Shown here in pieces: positions 20,547 through 29,617 of a stretch of DNA of 64,000 nucleotides. Source of the DNA: Labrenzia sp. PHM005 (GTDB lineage: Bacteria; Pseudomonadota; Alphaproteobacteria; Rhizobiales; Stappiaceae); the NCBI RefSeq assembly GCF_006517275.1, contig NZ_CP041191.1:2227001-2291000 (forward strand), given 5' to 3'. A model generated the notes under the pieces. It was given only the letters and a program-made list of their open reading frames with translations. It was not told where the DNA came from and searched no databases. The first letter of the stretch is position 1. The number at the start of each line of letters is the position of its first letter. The position numbers and the translations under genes were made by a program.

Positions 20547-21425
20547 TCAAGCGTCCAGGTTCTTGCCGACAATCCGCATCAGGAAGACGGCAACGATGTT
20601 GGCGAGAATGATGGCGTAGACACCGCCGGCCGATCCGAGGCCAATGTTCTGGCTTTCTAGAACCCGCTGGAAAATCAGATAGGTCAGCGTTTTGGTGCCA
20701 AATGCGCCGGCGGTGGTGACGAAGATTTCGGCAAAGATCGATAACAAGAAGATCGTTTGGATCAGCACCACAATGGTGATTGCACGCGCCAAGTGCGGCA
20801 GGATTATAAATCCAAAGCGGGCGAGCGGCGGTGCGCCATCCATTTCCGCAGCTTCCAGTTGTTCGCTGTCGAGCGACTGGATGGCGGTCAACAGGATCAG
20901 CGTTGCAAATGGCAGCCATTGCCAGGAAACGATGAGGATGATGGAGGGCAGGGACGCCTGACTAAGCCACAATATGGGTTCGGCGCCAAAGAACCGCCAA
21001 ATATGCGCTAAGAGACCGTTCACGGGGTCCATGAACATGTTCTTCCAGACCAGCGCCGATACAGTCGGCATGACAAAGAACGGTGCAATGACAAGGATGC
21101 GGACAACCCCTTGGCCCCACATTGGCTGATCAAGGAGAATGGCCAGCAGAACGCCCAAAACAATCGTAATAACCAATACCCCTCCGACGATAATGAGGGT
21201 GGCGTAGATGCTGGGCCAAAAGGAGCTGGACGATATAAACCGCGTATAGTTGGTAAAGCCGACCCAATCGAGACCGTTGGCCATCGAGTCGCCTCTAAGC
21301 GGCAAGTACTTTTTGAATGAAAAGAAAAGGGTCATAGTCAATGGAACGAGCATCCATCCTAGGAGCAGGATTACAGCGGGTGCCATCATAAGTCTGGCTG
21401 CAGATCGTGAGTGCTGGGTGGCCAT
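20547..21425 (-). CDS. smoF: Polyol ABC transporter permease (MalF type)
   Basis: Inner-membrane permease of 292 residues, partner of the following permease. Six hydrophobic segments are visible, starting with MMAPAVILLLGWMLVP. The EAA loop is QLEAAEMDGAPPLARFGFI, which docks on the ATPase. The gene follows the binding-protein gene after 116 nt, an interval that contains a hairpin. Confidence 0.92.
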   Translation of the reverse strand: MATQHSRSAARLMMAPAVILLLGWMLVPLTMTLFFSFKKYLPLRGDSMANGLDWVGFTNYTRFISSSSFWPSIYATLIIVGGVLVITIVLGVLLAILLDQPMWGQGVVRILVIAPFFVMPTVSALVWKNMFMDPVNGLLAHIWRFFGAEPILWLSQASLPSIILIVSWQWLPFATLILLTAIQSLDSEQLEAAEMDGAPPLARFGFIILPHLARAITIVVLIQTIFLLSIFAEIFVTTAGAFGTKTLTYLIFQRVLESQNIGLGSAGGVYAIILANIVAVFLMRIVGKNLDA

Positions 21426-21505
21426 GAATACGCCTCCTCTGTTGACGGCAACGCCGCCTCAGATGCCAATTCGATTGTTTTGGGTGCAATCAGACTAGAG
21501 GACCA

Positions 21506-21526
21506 GAGGGCAGGAGTCCCGCCCTC
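21506..21526 (-). other. Intergenic hairpin after binding-protein gene smoE
   Basis: Inverted repeat GAGGGC and GCCCTC around a 9-nt loop lies 16 nt after the stop of the binding-protein gene and before the permease genes. There is no T-run. Like the hairpins after the other binding-protein genes here, it probably protects the upstream mRNA or lets only part of transcription pass. Confidence 0.5.
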
Positions 21527-21541
21527 CGGGAGCAGTGAAGC

Positions 21542-22846
21542 TTAGCGGTATCCCGCCGCTTCCATTGCATCATTGGTCAGGGCTTGAGCCTTTGCCAAAG
21601 CGTCTTCAACACTCTGTTGACCTGCGTATACAGCTGAGAATTCCTGGCTGACTTCTGTCGCAATGCCTGCAAATTCCGGAATTGCTACGAACTGGATGCC
21701 AACATAAGGAACCGGTTTGACGGTTGGATTGGCAGGATCCGCCGCGTTGATGGAATCGAGGGTCATCTGTGCAAATGGAACGGCCTGATATTCTGGCGTC
21801 TCATAGAGCGAAGTGCGTGCGCCAGGAGGTACGTTGGCCCAGCCTTCTTCCGCAGCGACCAATTCAATGTAGTCCTTGGACGTGGCCCATTCGATGAACT
21901 GCTTGGCAGCTGCTTCTTTCTGAGTGCCTGCAGGAACGGCCAGTGCCCATGCCCATAGCCAGTTGGAGCGCTTGCCGAGGCCTGTATCGGGCGCCAGCGC
22001 AAAACCGACGCTATCTGCAACCGTAGAGTCCTTCGGGTTGGTTACGAAAGATGCTGCAACGGTAGCGTCAATCCACATGCCGCATTTGCCCTGCTGAAAC
22101 AGAGACAGGTTTTCGTTGAAGCCGTTGGTTGCGTATCCTGGAGGGCCGGATTCTTTCATCATACCGACAAAGAAGTTGAGCGCGTTTGCCCACTCCGGCT
22201 GATCAAACTGGGCGTTCCAGTTTTCGTCAAACCAACGGGCACCGAAGGAATTTCCGGTCACAGTAATAAAGGCGCCGCCTTCACCCCAACCGGCCTTGCC
22301 CCGCAGGCAGATGCCGTTGATGTCGTTGTCACGGTCGGTCATCGCCTTCGCAGCTTCGCGGATGAACTCCCAAGTCGGTGCTTCCGGCATTTCCAACCCG
22401 GCATTTGCCATGAGGTCGGTTCGGTACATGACCATCGAGCTTTCACCGTAAAATGGAGCGGCAAAAAGCGTTCCATCGTGGCTTAGGCCACTGCGCATAG
22501 CAGGCAGTATATCATCAACATCATATTCAGCTGAAAGGTCATTCAGCGGTACTAGCCAGCCGTTGGCACCCCAAATTGGAGTTTCGTACATACCAATGGT
22601 CATGATGTCGAAAGCACCGCCTTTGGTGCTGATGTCTGTCGTAACGCGCTGGCGCAAGACGTTTTCTTCCAACGTGACCCACTCGACGGTATGGCCTGTC
22701 TTGGCTGTGAAGTCCTCGGTGTAGCCCTGCATGCGGATCATGTCGCCGTTGTTCACGGTGGCGATGGTCAAGGTTTCTGCCGCAGCTCCTCCTACTGCGA
22801 GCAAAGACAGCGCTGTGGCTGCGGTCAGTGTGTTCTTCAGTAGCAT
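21542..22846 (-). CDS. smoE: Polyol-binding periplasmic protein
   Basis: Extracellular solute-binding protein family 1, 434 residues, receptor of the sorbitol/mannitol importer. The signal peptide has Lys4, a hydrophobic core ATALSLLAVG and cleavage after GAAA at about residue 23. The mature protein has family features such as SRTTD-like AAPFYGESSMVMYRTDL, the FQQGKCGMWIDATVAASF segment and a C-terminal region binding the second lobe. First structural gene of the operon, with a good ribosome site (GGAGG, minus strand, about 22853-22858). Located downstream of a LacI-type palindrome. Confidence 0.92.
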   Translation of the reverse strand: MLLKNTLTAATALSLLAVGGAAAETLTIATVNNGDMIRMQGYTEDFTAKTGHTVEWVTLEENVLRQRVTTDISTKGGAFDIMTIGMYETPIWGANGWLVPLNDLSAEYDVDDILPAMRSGLSHDGTLFAAPFYGESSMVMYRTDLMANAGLEMPEAPTWEFIREAAKAMTDRDNDINGICLRGKAGWGEGGAFITVTGNSFGARWFDENWNAQFDQPEWANALNFFVGMMKESGPPGYATNGFNENLSLFQQGKCGMWIDATVAASFVTNPKDSTVADSVGFALAPDTGLGKRSNWLWAWALAVPAGTQKEAAAKQFIEWATSKDYIELVAAEEGWANVPPGARTSLYETPEYQAVPFAQMTLDSINAADPANPTVKPVPYVGIQFVAIPEFAGIATEVSQEFSAVYAGQQSVEDALAKAQALTNDAMEAAGYR

Positions 22847-22887
22847 TTATTCCTCCCTGGACTGGGCGCTATACCCACGGCCAGTGA

Positions 22888-22908
22888 ACGCGAAAAGTTT
22901 TCCCGCGT
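22888..22908. promoter_or_regulatory. Secondary inverted repeat upstream of smoE
   Basis: ACGCG (22888-22892) and CGCGT (22904-22908) are separated by 11 nt, giving a loose palindrome rich in the same CGCG-A/T elements as the main operator 10 bp away. It may be a weaker regulator site; evidence is limited to this partial symmetry. Confidence 0.3.
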
Positions 22909-22917
22909 CAAGAAAAT

Positions 22918-22933
22918 TTTTACGCGCGTAAAA
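22918..22933. promoter_or_regulatory. LacI-family operator upstream of the smo operon
   Basis: TTTTACGCGCGTAAAA is a perfect 16-bp palindrome with a central CG, the usual form of LacI/GalR operators. It lies 72 bp upstream of the smoE start and right after the regulator gene. A close relative of it sits upstream of the regulator gene itself at 24044-24063. Confidence 0.75.
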
Positions 22934-22938
22934 TTTGA

Positions 22939-23970
22939 CTAGGCAGAGTCGCGCATAATCAAGCGGGCCGGGAATCGGATTTCCTCCCGTTGCTCAAACC
23001 GCCCTCCATTTTCGATCAATCGGAACAAGGTGTTAACGACATGTTCCGACACCGCTGCATAATCATGCGAAGCTGTTGTTAACGACGGGCAAGTGAAGCG
23101 TGAAAAAGGGTGGCCATCATGCGATGCGACGCGAAGGTCACAGTCTTCACCCCGTCCGACCTTCACACCCAATTCATAGCAAGCAGACAAAAACCCGATG
23201 GCCAGGCGATCGTTGCTACATAAGACTGTGTTGACTGGAAGGGCCCTGTTTTCCAGGAGTTCGAGCCCTCCCTGGCGCCCGATTTCTTCAAAACCCCAAC
23301 CTTGCCCCTCGATGCGAATGACATGGGGCTCCAGCTGCAGGCGCTGCATCATGCTCAAATATGCCTCACGCCTTTTGTTCGCGTTCGGGTTCGCCGGATA
23401 ACGCATCTCGAAGAAACAAGGCGGTTCGCCCGTTCGGCTTAAATACTCGACAGTTTGTGACACGAAACTGTAGTTGTCCGAGCCAACAAAGGCCTCTCCC
23501 ATTCCTTCGATATTGCTATCAAACAATACCGTTGGAACTTCCTTGCAGAAGGCCTCGATTGCGGATTTGTCAGACTGTCGCCCAAGCGGAGCGAGCAAAA
23601 CACCTGCTGGCTTTAACGAACGTAGGCTATTTAGAATGTCGTTTTCCCGCTCCTGCTCACCATGTGAGCCGAAGAGGGTCGGGGCGAACCCGGCGTCAAT
23701 ACAACGCCGCTCGATCACTCGGACGATCTCGGCAAAGAACGGGTCCGCCAAGTAGGGGACAACGATGCCGATATTCTTCGTCATCCGCCTGTTTTGGTTC
23801 ATTGCATAAATGTTCGGGCGGTAGTCGAACCGCTCTAAAGCGGCCTCTATCCGTTCGCGCGTTGACGTGCGGACGCTTTCAGGATCATTGAAGTATTTTG
23901 AAATGGTCGGCCGGGAGATGCCGCTGACAGCTGCAAACTCCTCCATATTCTTCACCTTCCGGTCGCCCAT
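22939..23970 (-). CDS. LacI-family transcriptional regulator of polyol operon
   Basis: LacI/GalR regulator, 343 residues. The N-terminal HTH reads NMEEFAAVSGISRPTISKYF, followed by the hinge region RPNIYAMNQNRR and a periplasmic-binding-protein-like sensor domain (GIVVPYLADPFFAEIVRVIE, then VLCSNDRLAIGFLSACYELG). It is upstream of and in line with the polyol importer genes and has a matching palindrome at both its own promoter and that of smoE, so it most likely represses both and is released by a polyol or its product. The Rhodobacter smo operon uses a different type of regulator as far as I recall, so this assignment rests on context. Confidence 0.88.
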   Translation of the reverse strand: MGDRKVKNMEEFAAVSGISRPTISKYFNDPESVRTSTRERIEAALERFDYRPNIYAMNQNRRMTKNIGIVVPYLADPFFAEIVRVIERRCIDAGFAPTLFGSHGEQERENDILNSLRSLKPAGVLLAPLGRQSDKSAIEAFCKEVPTVLFDSNIEGMGEAFVGSDNYSFVSQTVEYLSRTGEPPCFFEMRYPANPNANKRREAYLSMMQRLQLEPHVIRIEGQGWGFEEIGRQGGLELLENRALPVNTVLCSNDRLAIGFLSACYELGVKVGRGEDCDLRVASHDGHPFSRFTCPSLTTASHDYAAVSEHVVNTLFRLIENGGRFEQREEIRFPARLIMRDSA

Positions 23971-24043
23971 TTATTTGCCTATTCGTATTCGACATCGTGT
24001 TTGGACCCAATGCACCTTTTGAAGCGCGGCAGGGAGTTTAGAA

Positions 24044-24063
24044 TATTTACGCGCGAAAATATA
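24044..24063. promoter_or_regulatory. LacI-family operator upstream of the regulator gene
   Basis: A 20-bp palindrome with one mismatched pair, ATATTTACGCGCGAAAATAT, lies 74 bp upstream of the regulator's start. Its core TTTACGC-GCGxAAA is the same as in the operator upstream of smoE, which supports autoregulation by the same protein. The rest of the region to 24216 shows nothing further. Confidence 0.7.
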
Positions 24064-24216
24064 AAATTTCCAATTTTTGTTACTTTGAAAACTGGTCAAG
24101 TTTTCAGGAAGCCGGAAAGGGGCCGGTCATTTTAGCTTTGACATGCTTGTCAGCTGTCCCTAGCGCAGAAAGCCTTATGGGAGTGGAACCGGGTGTCTTT
24201 GGTGCGAATTCGAAGT

Positions 24217-25143
24217 CTAAGCGGTCTCTAGTTGCCAGATATCGCGCAACAGAGTGATCACGGCGTCAATTGCCGGCAGTTTCTTGTGGGCGTCCAGCGT
24301 CACAAAACTCAAACTGGCTGGAACGGAAACTGTGTCCGATACCGCGATCCCGAACGCTTGTTGCTGATGGAGGGCAATCGACTCGCGGCAAAGGCTGAGC
24401 CCAACACCGGCACGAACCATTTCCAGCATGGAAGCTTCCTGATCCACCAAAGCAACGATGTTTTGGTGGCATCCAGCTTCCTCAAAAATCCCGCTTAGCA
24501 GCCGCCGATGAACCGACACGTCAGGGGTTCCGATCCACGGCAGTTTGGCAAGCTCCGGCCAGGATTTGCCTTCCAGGCGTCCTTGCCAGCCGGATGGGGC
24601 AATGACGTGATAGCTGAAATCGGCGAGCTTCATAAAATGCAGGCCCGATTCGCTTTCCGTCACTTCATCCTTACCGGGCTTCGGCCCGCTAAGGTAATAA
24701 CCAGCATCTATTTGGTTGCGCTGAAGACGGGTAACAATCTCGCCACTCACACCATGTTTCAACTCAGTCTCTATATTCGGAAAATTTTCGCGGACCTGAA
24801 TGAGCAACTGGCCCAGGCGGATAAATTCCGGATCAACGATTGTTCCGAGCCTGAGCTTGCCGCTGATTTGATTGGTGCGTTGCTCCGCGCTGCGCCGGAA
24901 ATCCTCTAATGCATCAAGCACCTTTTCGGCTTTTGCCAGAAGGGCCGATCCATCCGGTGTCAGCCTCAATCCCTTGGCGGTGCGCGAAAACAGCAACACG
25001 CCGGCGTCTTCGCTGAGGCGTTTTATTTGATGGCTGATGGCGGGTTGACTGAGGTTCAGCACCTCAGCTGCCTGAGAAACGCTCCCTTCCCGGGCCACGG
25101 TGATGAAAGCTAACAGTGTATTTATATTAGAAAATCGTTCCAT
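24217..25143 (-). CDS. LysR-family transcriptional regulator
   Basis: LysR-type regulator of about 308 residues, with an N-terminal winged HTH (LLAFITVAREGSVSQAAEVL, then LSQPAISHQIKRL) and an effector domain from about residue 90. ATG at 25143 is preferred over a TTG at 25149. It is divergent from the GMC dehydrogenase gene, so it most likely controls that gene and possibly the larger flavin-monooxygenase cluster. An inverted repeat spans its own start region, which suits autorepression. Confidence 0.88.
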   Translation of the reverse strand: MERFSNINTLLAFITVAREGSVSQAAEVLNLSQPAISHQIKRLSEDAGVLLFSRTAKGLRLTPDGSALLAKAEKVLDALEDFRRSAEQRTNQISGKLRLGTIVDPEFIRLGQLLIQVRENFPNIETELKHGVSGEIVTRLQRNQIDAGYYLSGPKPGKDEVTESESGLHFMKLADFSYHVIAPSGWQGRLEGKSWPELAKLPWIGTPDVSVHRRLLSGIFEEAGCHQNIVALVDQEASMLEMVRAGVGLSLCRESIALHQQQAFGIAVSDTVSVPASLSFVTLDAHKKLPAIDAVITLLRDIWQLETA

Positions 25144-25160
25144 ATTCAAAATTCTAATAT
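25124..25160. promoter_or_regulatory. Inverted repeat at LysR start, possible autoregulatory site
   Basis: ATATTAGAA (25124-25132) and TTCTAATAT (25152-25160) form a perfect 9-bp inverted repeat with a 19-nt spacer that contains the LysR start codon. A related ATTAGATTTT lies about 25 bp further on. LysR proteins bind such AT-rich dyads between divergent genes. Confidence 0.5.
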
Positions 25161-25349
25161 TGCTCTGTTCAATTCGTCATTAGATTTTTTGCATGGCATC
25201 AGTATGGATTTCAAAAAGAGTGTTCTGGGAGGAACCTCCTCACGGCGGCATGACAAGATACCTCGGAATGTAAATCCTGCTGCCAATTCCGTTGTGCCAT
25301 AAGTCCTCCCTGCCACCAGTACAGAAAACCAGCAAAGTCAGGGGTACCT

Positions 25350-27026
25350 ATGCCATCTGTAAACGAGTCTGATCAGGGTTTCGATTACATCGTCATTGGC
25401 GGCGGTTCAGCAGGATGCCTTTTGGCCAACCGCCTGAGCAAGAACCCTGAAAACCGGGTGCTTCTGTTGGAGGCAGGCAAGGCTGATACCTATCCCTGGA
25501 TCCATATTCCGGTTGGATATTTGTATTGCATCGGCAATCCACGGACCGACTGGCTGTTCCAAACCGAGCCTGACAAAGGCCTTAATGGCCGCAGCTTGCG
25601 GTATCCGCGCGGCAAAACCCTCGGTGGTTGTTCGTCAATCAACGGCATGATCTACATGCGCGGCCAGGCCCGGGATTATAACAACTGGGCCAATCTGACC
25701 GGCGCTGACGATTGGAACTGGGACAACTGCCTAACAGATTTCATGGCGCATGAGGATCATCACGCGCTCGACAACGGGGCGGATCCGGCGACCGGCGGCA
25801 ACAGCCGTTTTTCTGACATGCACGGTCATGGAGGGGAATGGCGGGTCGAGAAACAACGGCTGCGTTGGGATGTTCTGGACAGTTTTGCCGAAGCTGCTGT
25901 GGAGGCGGGCATCGAAAAGACTGACGACTTCAACACGGGAGACAATGCTGGCGTCGGCTATTTCGATGTGAATCAACGCTCGGGCTGGAGATGGAACACA
26001 TCGAAGGCCTTCCTCAAACCAGCCAAGCAGCGGCCAAACCTGACCGTTTGGACCGAAGCTCAAGTCGAGCGCCTGACTATTGCTAAAAACGGAGACGGGC
26101 AGCTTGCTTGCTCCGGCGCGATCGTCAACCGCAAGGGGCGTTCCACCTCTGTGACGGCCGCCAAGGAAGTTGTGCTATCTGCCGGAGCCATTGGGTCGCC
26201 GCAGATCCTGCAGCTGTCCGGCATTGGCCCGGCTGGTCTGTTGAAGTCCCATGGTATTGATGTGGTTCTGGATGCGCCGGCGGTTGGTGGGAACTTGCAA
26301 GACCATTTGCAGATCCGGGCCGTGTTCAAGGTCAAGGGGACACGCACACTCAACACGCTGGCCAATTCCCTGTTCGGGAAAGCGGCAATTGGCCTGGAAT
26401 ACGCCTTCAAGCGGTCAGGGCCCATGAGCATGTCACCAAGCCAGCTCGGCGCTTTTTCCCGGTCTGATCCCGACCGCTCGTATGCCAATCTGGAATATCA
26501 CGTGCAGCCGCTCAGTCTGGAAGCATTCGGGGAAGATCTGCACGACTTCCCAGCCATCACAGTAAGCGTTTGTAATCTAAACCCGACAAGCCGCGGACAT
26601 GTTCAAATCCGTTCCGGCGATTTCCGGGATGCCCCGAAAATCTCGCCGAACTATCTTGCGACGGAAGAGGACCGCAAAGTCGCTGCCGATAGCCTGCGTC
26701 AAGTGCGCGAAATCATGGCGAAGCCAGCGATGAAACAATACGCCCCGGAAGAATACAAACCAGGTATCCAGTACCAGAGCGATGACGAACTGGCCAAATT
26801 GGCAGGAGATATCGCCACTACGATCTTCCATCCGGTCGGCACGGTTAAAATGGGCCGGGAGGACGATGCCTCAGCGGTTCTTGACCCTCATCTCCGTTTC
26901 AAGGGCGTGTCCGGGCTACGCGTTGTGGATGCCAGCATCATGCCGGAAATCACCAGCGGGAACACCAATGCCCCGACGCTGATGATCGCCGAAAAAGCAG
27001 CAAAATGGATTTTGGCCGGAGTCTAA
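25350..27026 (+). CDS. GMC-family FAD-dependent dehydrogenase (choline dehydrogenase-like)
   Basis: Glucose-methanol-choline oxidoreductase, 558 residues, that oxidises an alcohol to an aldehyde with FAD. The N-terminal FAD motif is YIVIGGGSAGC (about residues 10-20); PRGKTLGGCSSING is PROSITE GMC signature 1, and GSPQILQLSGIGP is signature 2. The active site is in the C-terminal HPVGTVKMG and SGNTNAPTLM segments (His and Asn). Many proteins named BetA-like are alkanol or polyethylene-glycol dehydrogenases, so choline is not implied. It is divergent from a LysR gene and convergent with the aldehyde dehydrogenase gene, which may take its product. Confidence 0.88.
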   Translation: MPSVNESDQGFDYIVIGGGSAGCLLANRLSKNPENRVLLLEAGKADTYPWIHIPVGYLYCIGNPRTDWLFQTEPDKGLNGRSLRYPRGKTLGGCSSINGMIYMRGQARDYNNWANLTGADDWNWDNCLTDFMAHEDHHALDNGADPATGGNSRFSDMHGHGGEWRVEKQRLRWDVLDSFAEAAVEAGIEKTDDFNTGDNAGVGYFDVNQRSGWRWNTSKAFLKPAKQRPNLTVWTEAQVERLTIAKNGDGQLACSGAIVNRKGRSTSVTAAKEVVLSAGAIGSPQILQLSGIGPAGLLKSHGIDVVLDAPAVGGNLQDHLQIRAVFKVKGTRTLNTLANSLFGKAAIGLEYAFKRSGPMSMSPSQLGAFSRSDPDRSYANLEYHVQPLSLEAFGEDLHDFPAITVSVCNLNPTSRGHVQIRSGDFRDAPKISPNYLATEEDRKVAADSLRQVREIMAKPAMKQYAPEEYKPGIQYQSDDELAKLAGDIATTIFHPVGTVKMGREDDASAVLDPHLRFKGVSGLRVVDASIMPEITSGNTNAPTLMIAEKAAKWILAGV

Positions 27027-27072
27027 GCGAAGGCTCACTGGAGTAAAGGCCGTTGACTTCGGCTAATGCAAT

Positions 27073-27099
27073 GTATTGCTGGTTCAGCCTTTGCAATAC
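27073..27099. terminator. Hairpin between convergent GMC and ALDH genes
   Basis: Inverted repeat GTATTGC (27073-27079) and GCAATAC (27093-27099) with a 13-nt loop sits between two convergent genes. No T-run follows on either strand, so function as a terminator is uncertain. Confidence 0.35.
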
Positions 27100-27100
27100 C

Positions 27101-28570
27101 TCATCGCATCACGAATGGATTGGCCATTGGTTTCCCGGAAATGTTGATCCAGACGGTCTTCGTGCGGGTGTAATCCAGAACAGCCTCAACACCGGCTTCC
27201 CGTCCATAGCCGGACTGGTTGAAGCCGCCAAACGGGGCCATGGGAGATATGGCGCGGTATGTGTTGATCCAGCAGATGCCAGCTCGCAACCTCTCTGAAA
27301 CTCGGTGGGCGCGTGCAACGTCCCGGGTAAAGACCCCGGATGCCAACCCGTAGGGCGTATCGTTTGCCAGGGCGATGGCCTCCTCTTCCGTGTCGAAGGG
27401 CAGCAAAGACATGACAGGACCGAACATTTCCACCTTAAGAGTTTCAATATCTGAAGATGGACATTCCACCAGCGTTGGAGCCATGTAGTTTCCTGGCCGC
27501 GACAGGGGCGCCCCACCAAAACGGATTCTGGCTCCTTGCGCCTTGGCGTTTTCCAGTGTCGCTGTAATTTTGTTGATCTGCGCCTTTGTGCAAAGTGGCC
27601 CGACATGGGTCGCCGCATCCAACGGATCACCAACAGCGATTGTGGCCGCTTTTTCAGAAATGCGCTCAACCAGATTTTCGAAGACACTTTTTTGAACGAG
27701 GGCGCGTGATCCGGCTACACAGCTTTGGCCGGAGGCTCCAAAGTTGCCGGCTATTAGTCCATTTGCGGCACCGTCCAGGTCAGCGTCATCGAAAACCAGG
27801 ACTGGAGATTTTCCGCCCAATTCCAAACTCGTCACCGCGAAATTCTCCGCCGAGTTGCGGACAACATGGCGAGCCGTTTCTGGGCCGCCGGTAAAGGCAA
27901 TTCTGTCCACATCAGGGTGCCGGGTAAGGGGAATGGCACAGTTCTCAGCATCGCCTGTGACGACTGATACCACGCCTGGAGGAAATCCAGCTTCCTCAAT
28001 GAGTTTTGCAAATTCGAGCATTGGCACCGGTGCAATTTCAGATGCCTTGAGGACAACAGTGCAGCCCGCGGCAAGTGCCGGACCCAGCTTCGTCGCAGTC
28101 AGGAACATCTGCGCATTCCATGGAACCACCGCTGCCACAACGCCGATCGGTTCGCGGCGGGTGTAGACATGCATATCTGGTTTATCGATTGGCAATACGG
28201 CGCCTTCGATCTTATCCGCCAGTCCTGCGTAATAGCGGTAGTAGTCGGCGACGTATTTTGTCTGGCTGAGGGTTTCGGCGAGTAATTTGCCGCTGTCCGT
28301 GGTTTCCAATCGGCCAAGATCTTCGGCCTTTTGTTCGATCAATTCGGCTAGCCGGTAAAGCAACTTGCCACGCTGGGTTGGGCTCAAATCCCGCCAATCG
28401 GGGTCGTTCAGAGCCCGGCGAGCAGCGCCAATTGCTTCTTCAACATCTGACAGCGCTGCACCCGCAAAGGATGCCCAGCTTTCACCAGTGGCAGGGTTCT
28501 GGCTGTGCATCACTTGGCCGTCTGCGCCATCGCGCCAGCGGCCATCAATATAGAGCTGATAGTGCTGCAT
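27101..28570 (-). CDS. NAD-dependent aldehyde dehydrogenase
   Basis: ALDH-superfamily enzyme of 489 residues. The catalytic glutamate motif is LELGGKSP and the catalytic cysteine lies in GASGQSCVAGS. The cofactor stretch is VVPWNAQMFLTATKLGPALAAG, and the C-terminal APFGGFNQSGYGREAG is standard. It is the last gene of the five-gene minus-strand operon, 9 nt after the luciferase-like monooxygenase gene, and probably oxidises an aldehyde or semialdehyde released by the ring- or bond-cleaving oxygenase, or the aldehyde made by the GMC enzyme. The substrate is not readable from the sequence. Confidence 0.88.
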   Translation of the reverse strand: MQHYQLYIDGRWRDGADGQVMHSQNPATGESWASFAGAALSDVEEAIGAARRALNDPDWRDLSPTQRGKLLYRLAELIEQKAEDLGRLETTDSGKLLAETLSQTKYVADYYRYYAGLADKIEGAVLPIDKPDMHVYTRREPIGVVAAVVPWNAQMFLTATKLGPALAAGCTVVLKASEIAPVPMLEFAKLIEEAGFPPGVVSVVTGDAENCAIPLTRHPDVDRIAFTGGPETARHVVRNSAENFAVTSLELGGKSPVLVFDDADLDGAANGLIAGNFGASGQSCVAGSRALVQKSVFENLVERISEKAATIAVGDPLDAATHVGPLCTKAQINKITATLENAKAQGARIRFGGAPLSRPGNYMAPTLVECPSSDIETLKVEMFGPVMSLLPFDTEEEAIALANDTPYGLASGVFTRDVARAHRVSERLRAGICWINTYRAISPMAPFGGFNQSGYGREAGVEAVLDYTRTKTVWINISGKPMANPFVMR

Positions 28571-28579
28571 TCTTCCCCC

Positions 28580-29614
28580 TCAGCCGAATGCCGGCATCAC
28601 GTCCTCGATGAATCTGTTCAAAGACGCTGTTTTGCGTTCATGGCTCATGCCGTTGTCGATCCAAAATGAAAACTCGTCGTATCCAAGATCTTCATAGCGT
28701 TTGAGCAGGTCAATGACCTCTTGCGCGGTTCCGATCGTCAGGTCACGGGCCATGTTTTCTGGCGCCATCATTTTGTTGGCTGCCATTTCTTCTTCAGAAA
28801 GTTCAGCAATAAGGCCCTTTGATACAGCCCGTTTATTCTGGAACCAGGCCCCAAAATAACAATAAAAACGGGAAAGTTCCCGGGCCGCCAGTGCTGCATC
28901 ATCGCCATCCGAAGCTACATATGTGTGATGAAGCAGCATGACCTTAGGCCTTGGGCCGTCGTAGGTGGCGCAAGCATCGTTGAAGCGGTCCATCAGACAT
29001 TCAATTTCCTCCATTCCCTGCCAAAGCGGCGTGACCTGGATGTTGAAACCTTGGTGAACGCCGAATTGGTGGCTGTTCGGGTCCCGGGCTGCTATCCAGA
29101 TTGGCGGGCCGTTTTCCTGTAAGGGCTTGGGAGCTGACGTCGTGGCGGGGAAGTTGTAGAAACCGCCATGATGCTCACAGTCTCCTTGCCACAGAGGTCT
29201 CAGCAAGGGGGCCGTTTCGCGCATGCGCTGGCCGGCTTCCCAGGCTTCCAGTCCGGGCATCAGACGCTCATATTCATAGGAGTATGCGCCCCTGGCGACG
29301 CCAAGTTCGATCCGGCCGCCGGTCATCAAATCGGCTGCGGCCGCTTCGCCAGCTAGTTTTATCGGGTGCCAGAAAGGGGCAATCACAGTACCGGTTCCCA
29401 GTCGCACATTTTTTGTGTGATGCGCGAGGTCGACAAGCGTCAGGAACGGGTTGGGCGCAATTGTGAATTCCATGCCATGGTGTTCACCGGTCCAAATAGC
29501 CCGCATACCACCGCCATCGGCGAGTTTGCATAGGGACAAAAACTCCTCGTAGAGTTTTTCATGGGGCTGGTCGGGCGTGAGCCGTTCCATATGGGCAAAA
29601 AGAGAAAACTCCAT
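28580..29614 (-). CDS. Luciferase-like (LLM class) flavin-dependent monooxygenase
   Basis: Bacterial-luciferase-superfamily oxygenase, 344 residues, with a TIM-barrel pattern. Family features are an MEFSLFAHMERL start, an IWTGEHHGMEFTIAPNPF strand, RLGTGTVIAPFWHPIKLA and the ELGVARGAYSYEYERL loop. Such enzymes use reduced flavin and oxygen to oxidise, often cleave, their substrate, and need a separate flavin reductase; one is encoded immediately upstream (4-nt gap). It is central to the unassigned catabolic operon. Possible relatives by context are the oxygenases of uracil (RutA), pyridine and trigonelline degradation. Substrate is unknown. Confidence 0.87.
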   Translation of the reverse strand: MEFSLFAHMERLTPDQPHEKLYEEFLSLCKLADGGGMRAIWTGEHHGMEFTIAPNPFLTLVDLAHHTKNVRLGTGTVIAPFWHPIKLAGEAAAADLMTGGRIELGVARGAYSYEYERLMPGLEAWEAGQRMRETAPLLRPLWQGDCEHHGGFYNFPATTSAPKPLQENGPPIWIAARDPNSHQFGVHQGFNIQVTPLWQGMEEIECLMDRFNDACATYDGPRPKVMLLHHTYVASDGDDAALAARELSRFYCYFGAWFQNKRAVSKGLIAELSEEEMAANKMMAPENMARDLTIGTAQEVIDLLKRYEDLGYDEFSFWIDNGMSHERKTASLNRFIEDVMPAFG

Positions 29615-29617
29615 GGA

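Noticed and set aside
20533..20919. Upstream extension of the second polyol permease frame
   Set aside because: It overlaps the first permease gene out of phase, and the ribosome site points to ATG at 20532.
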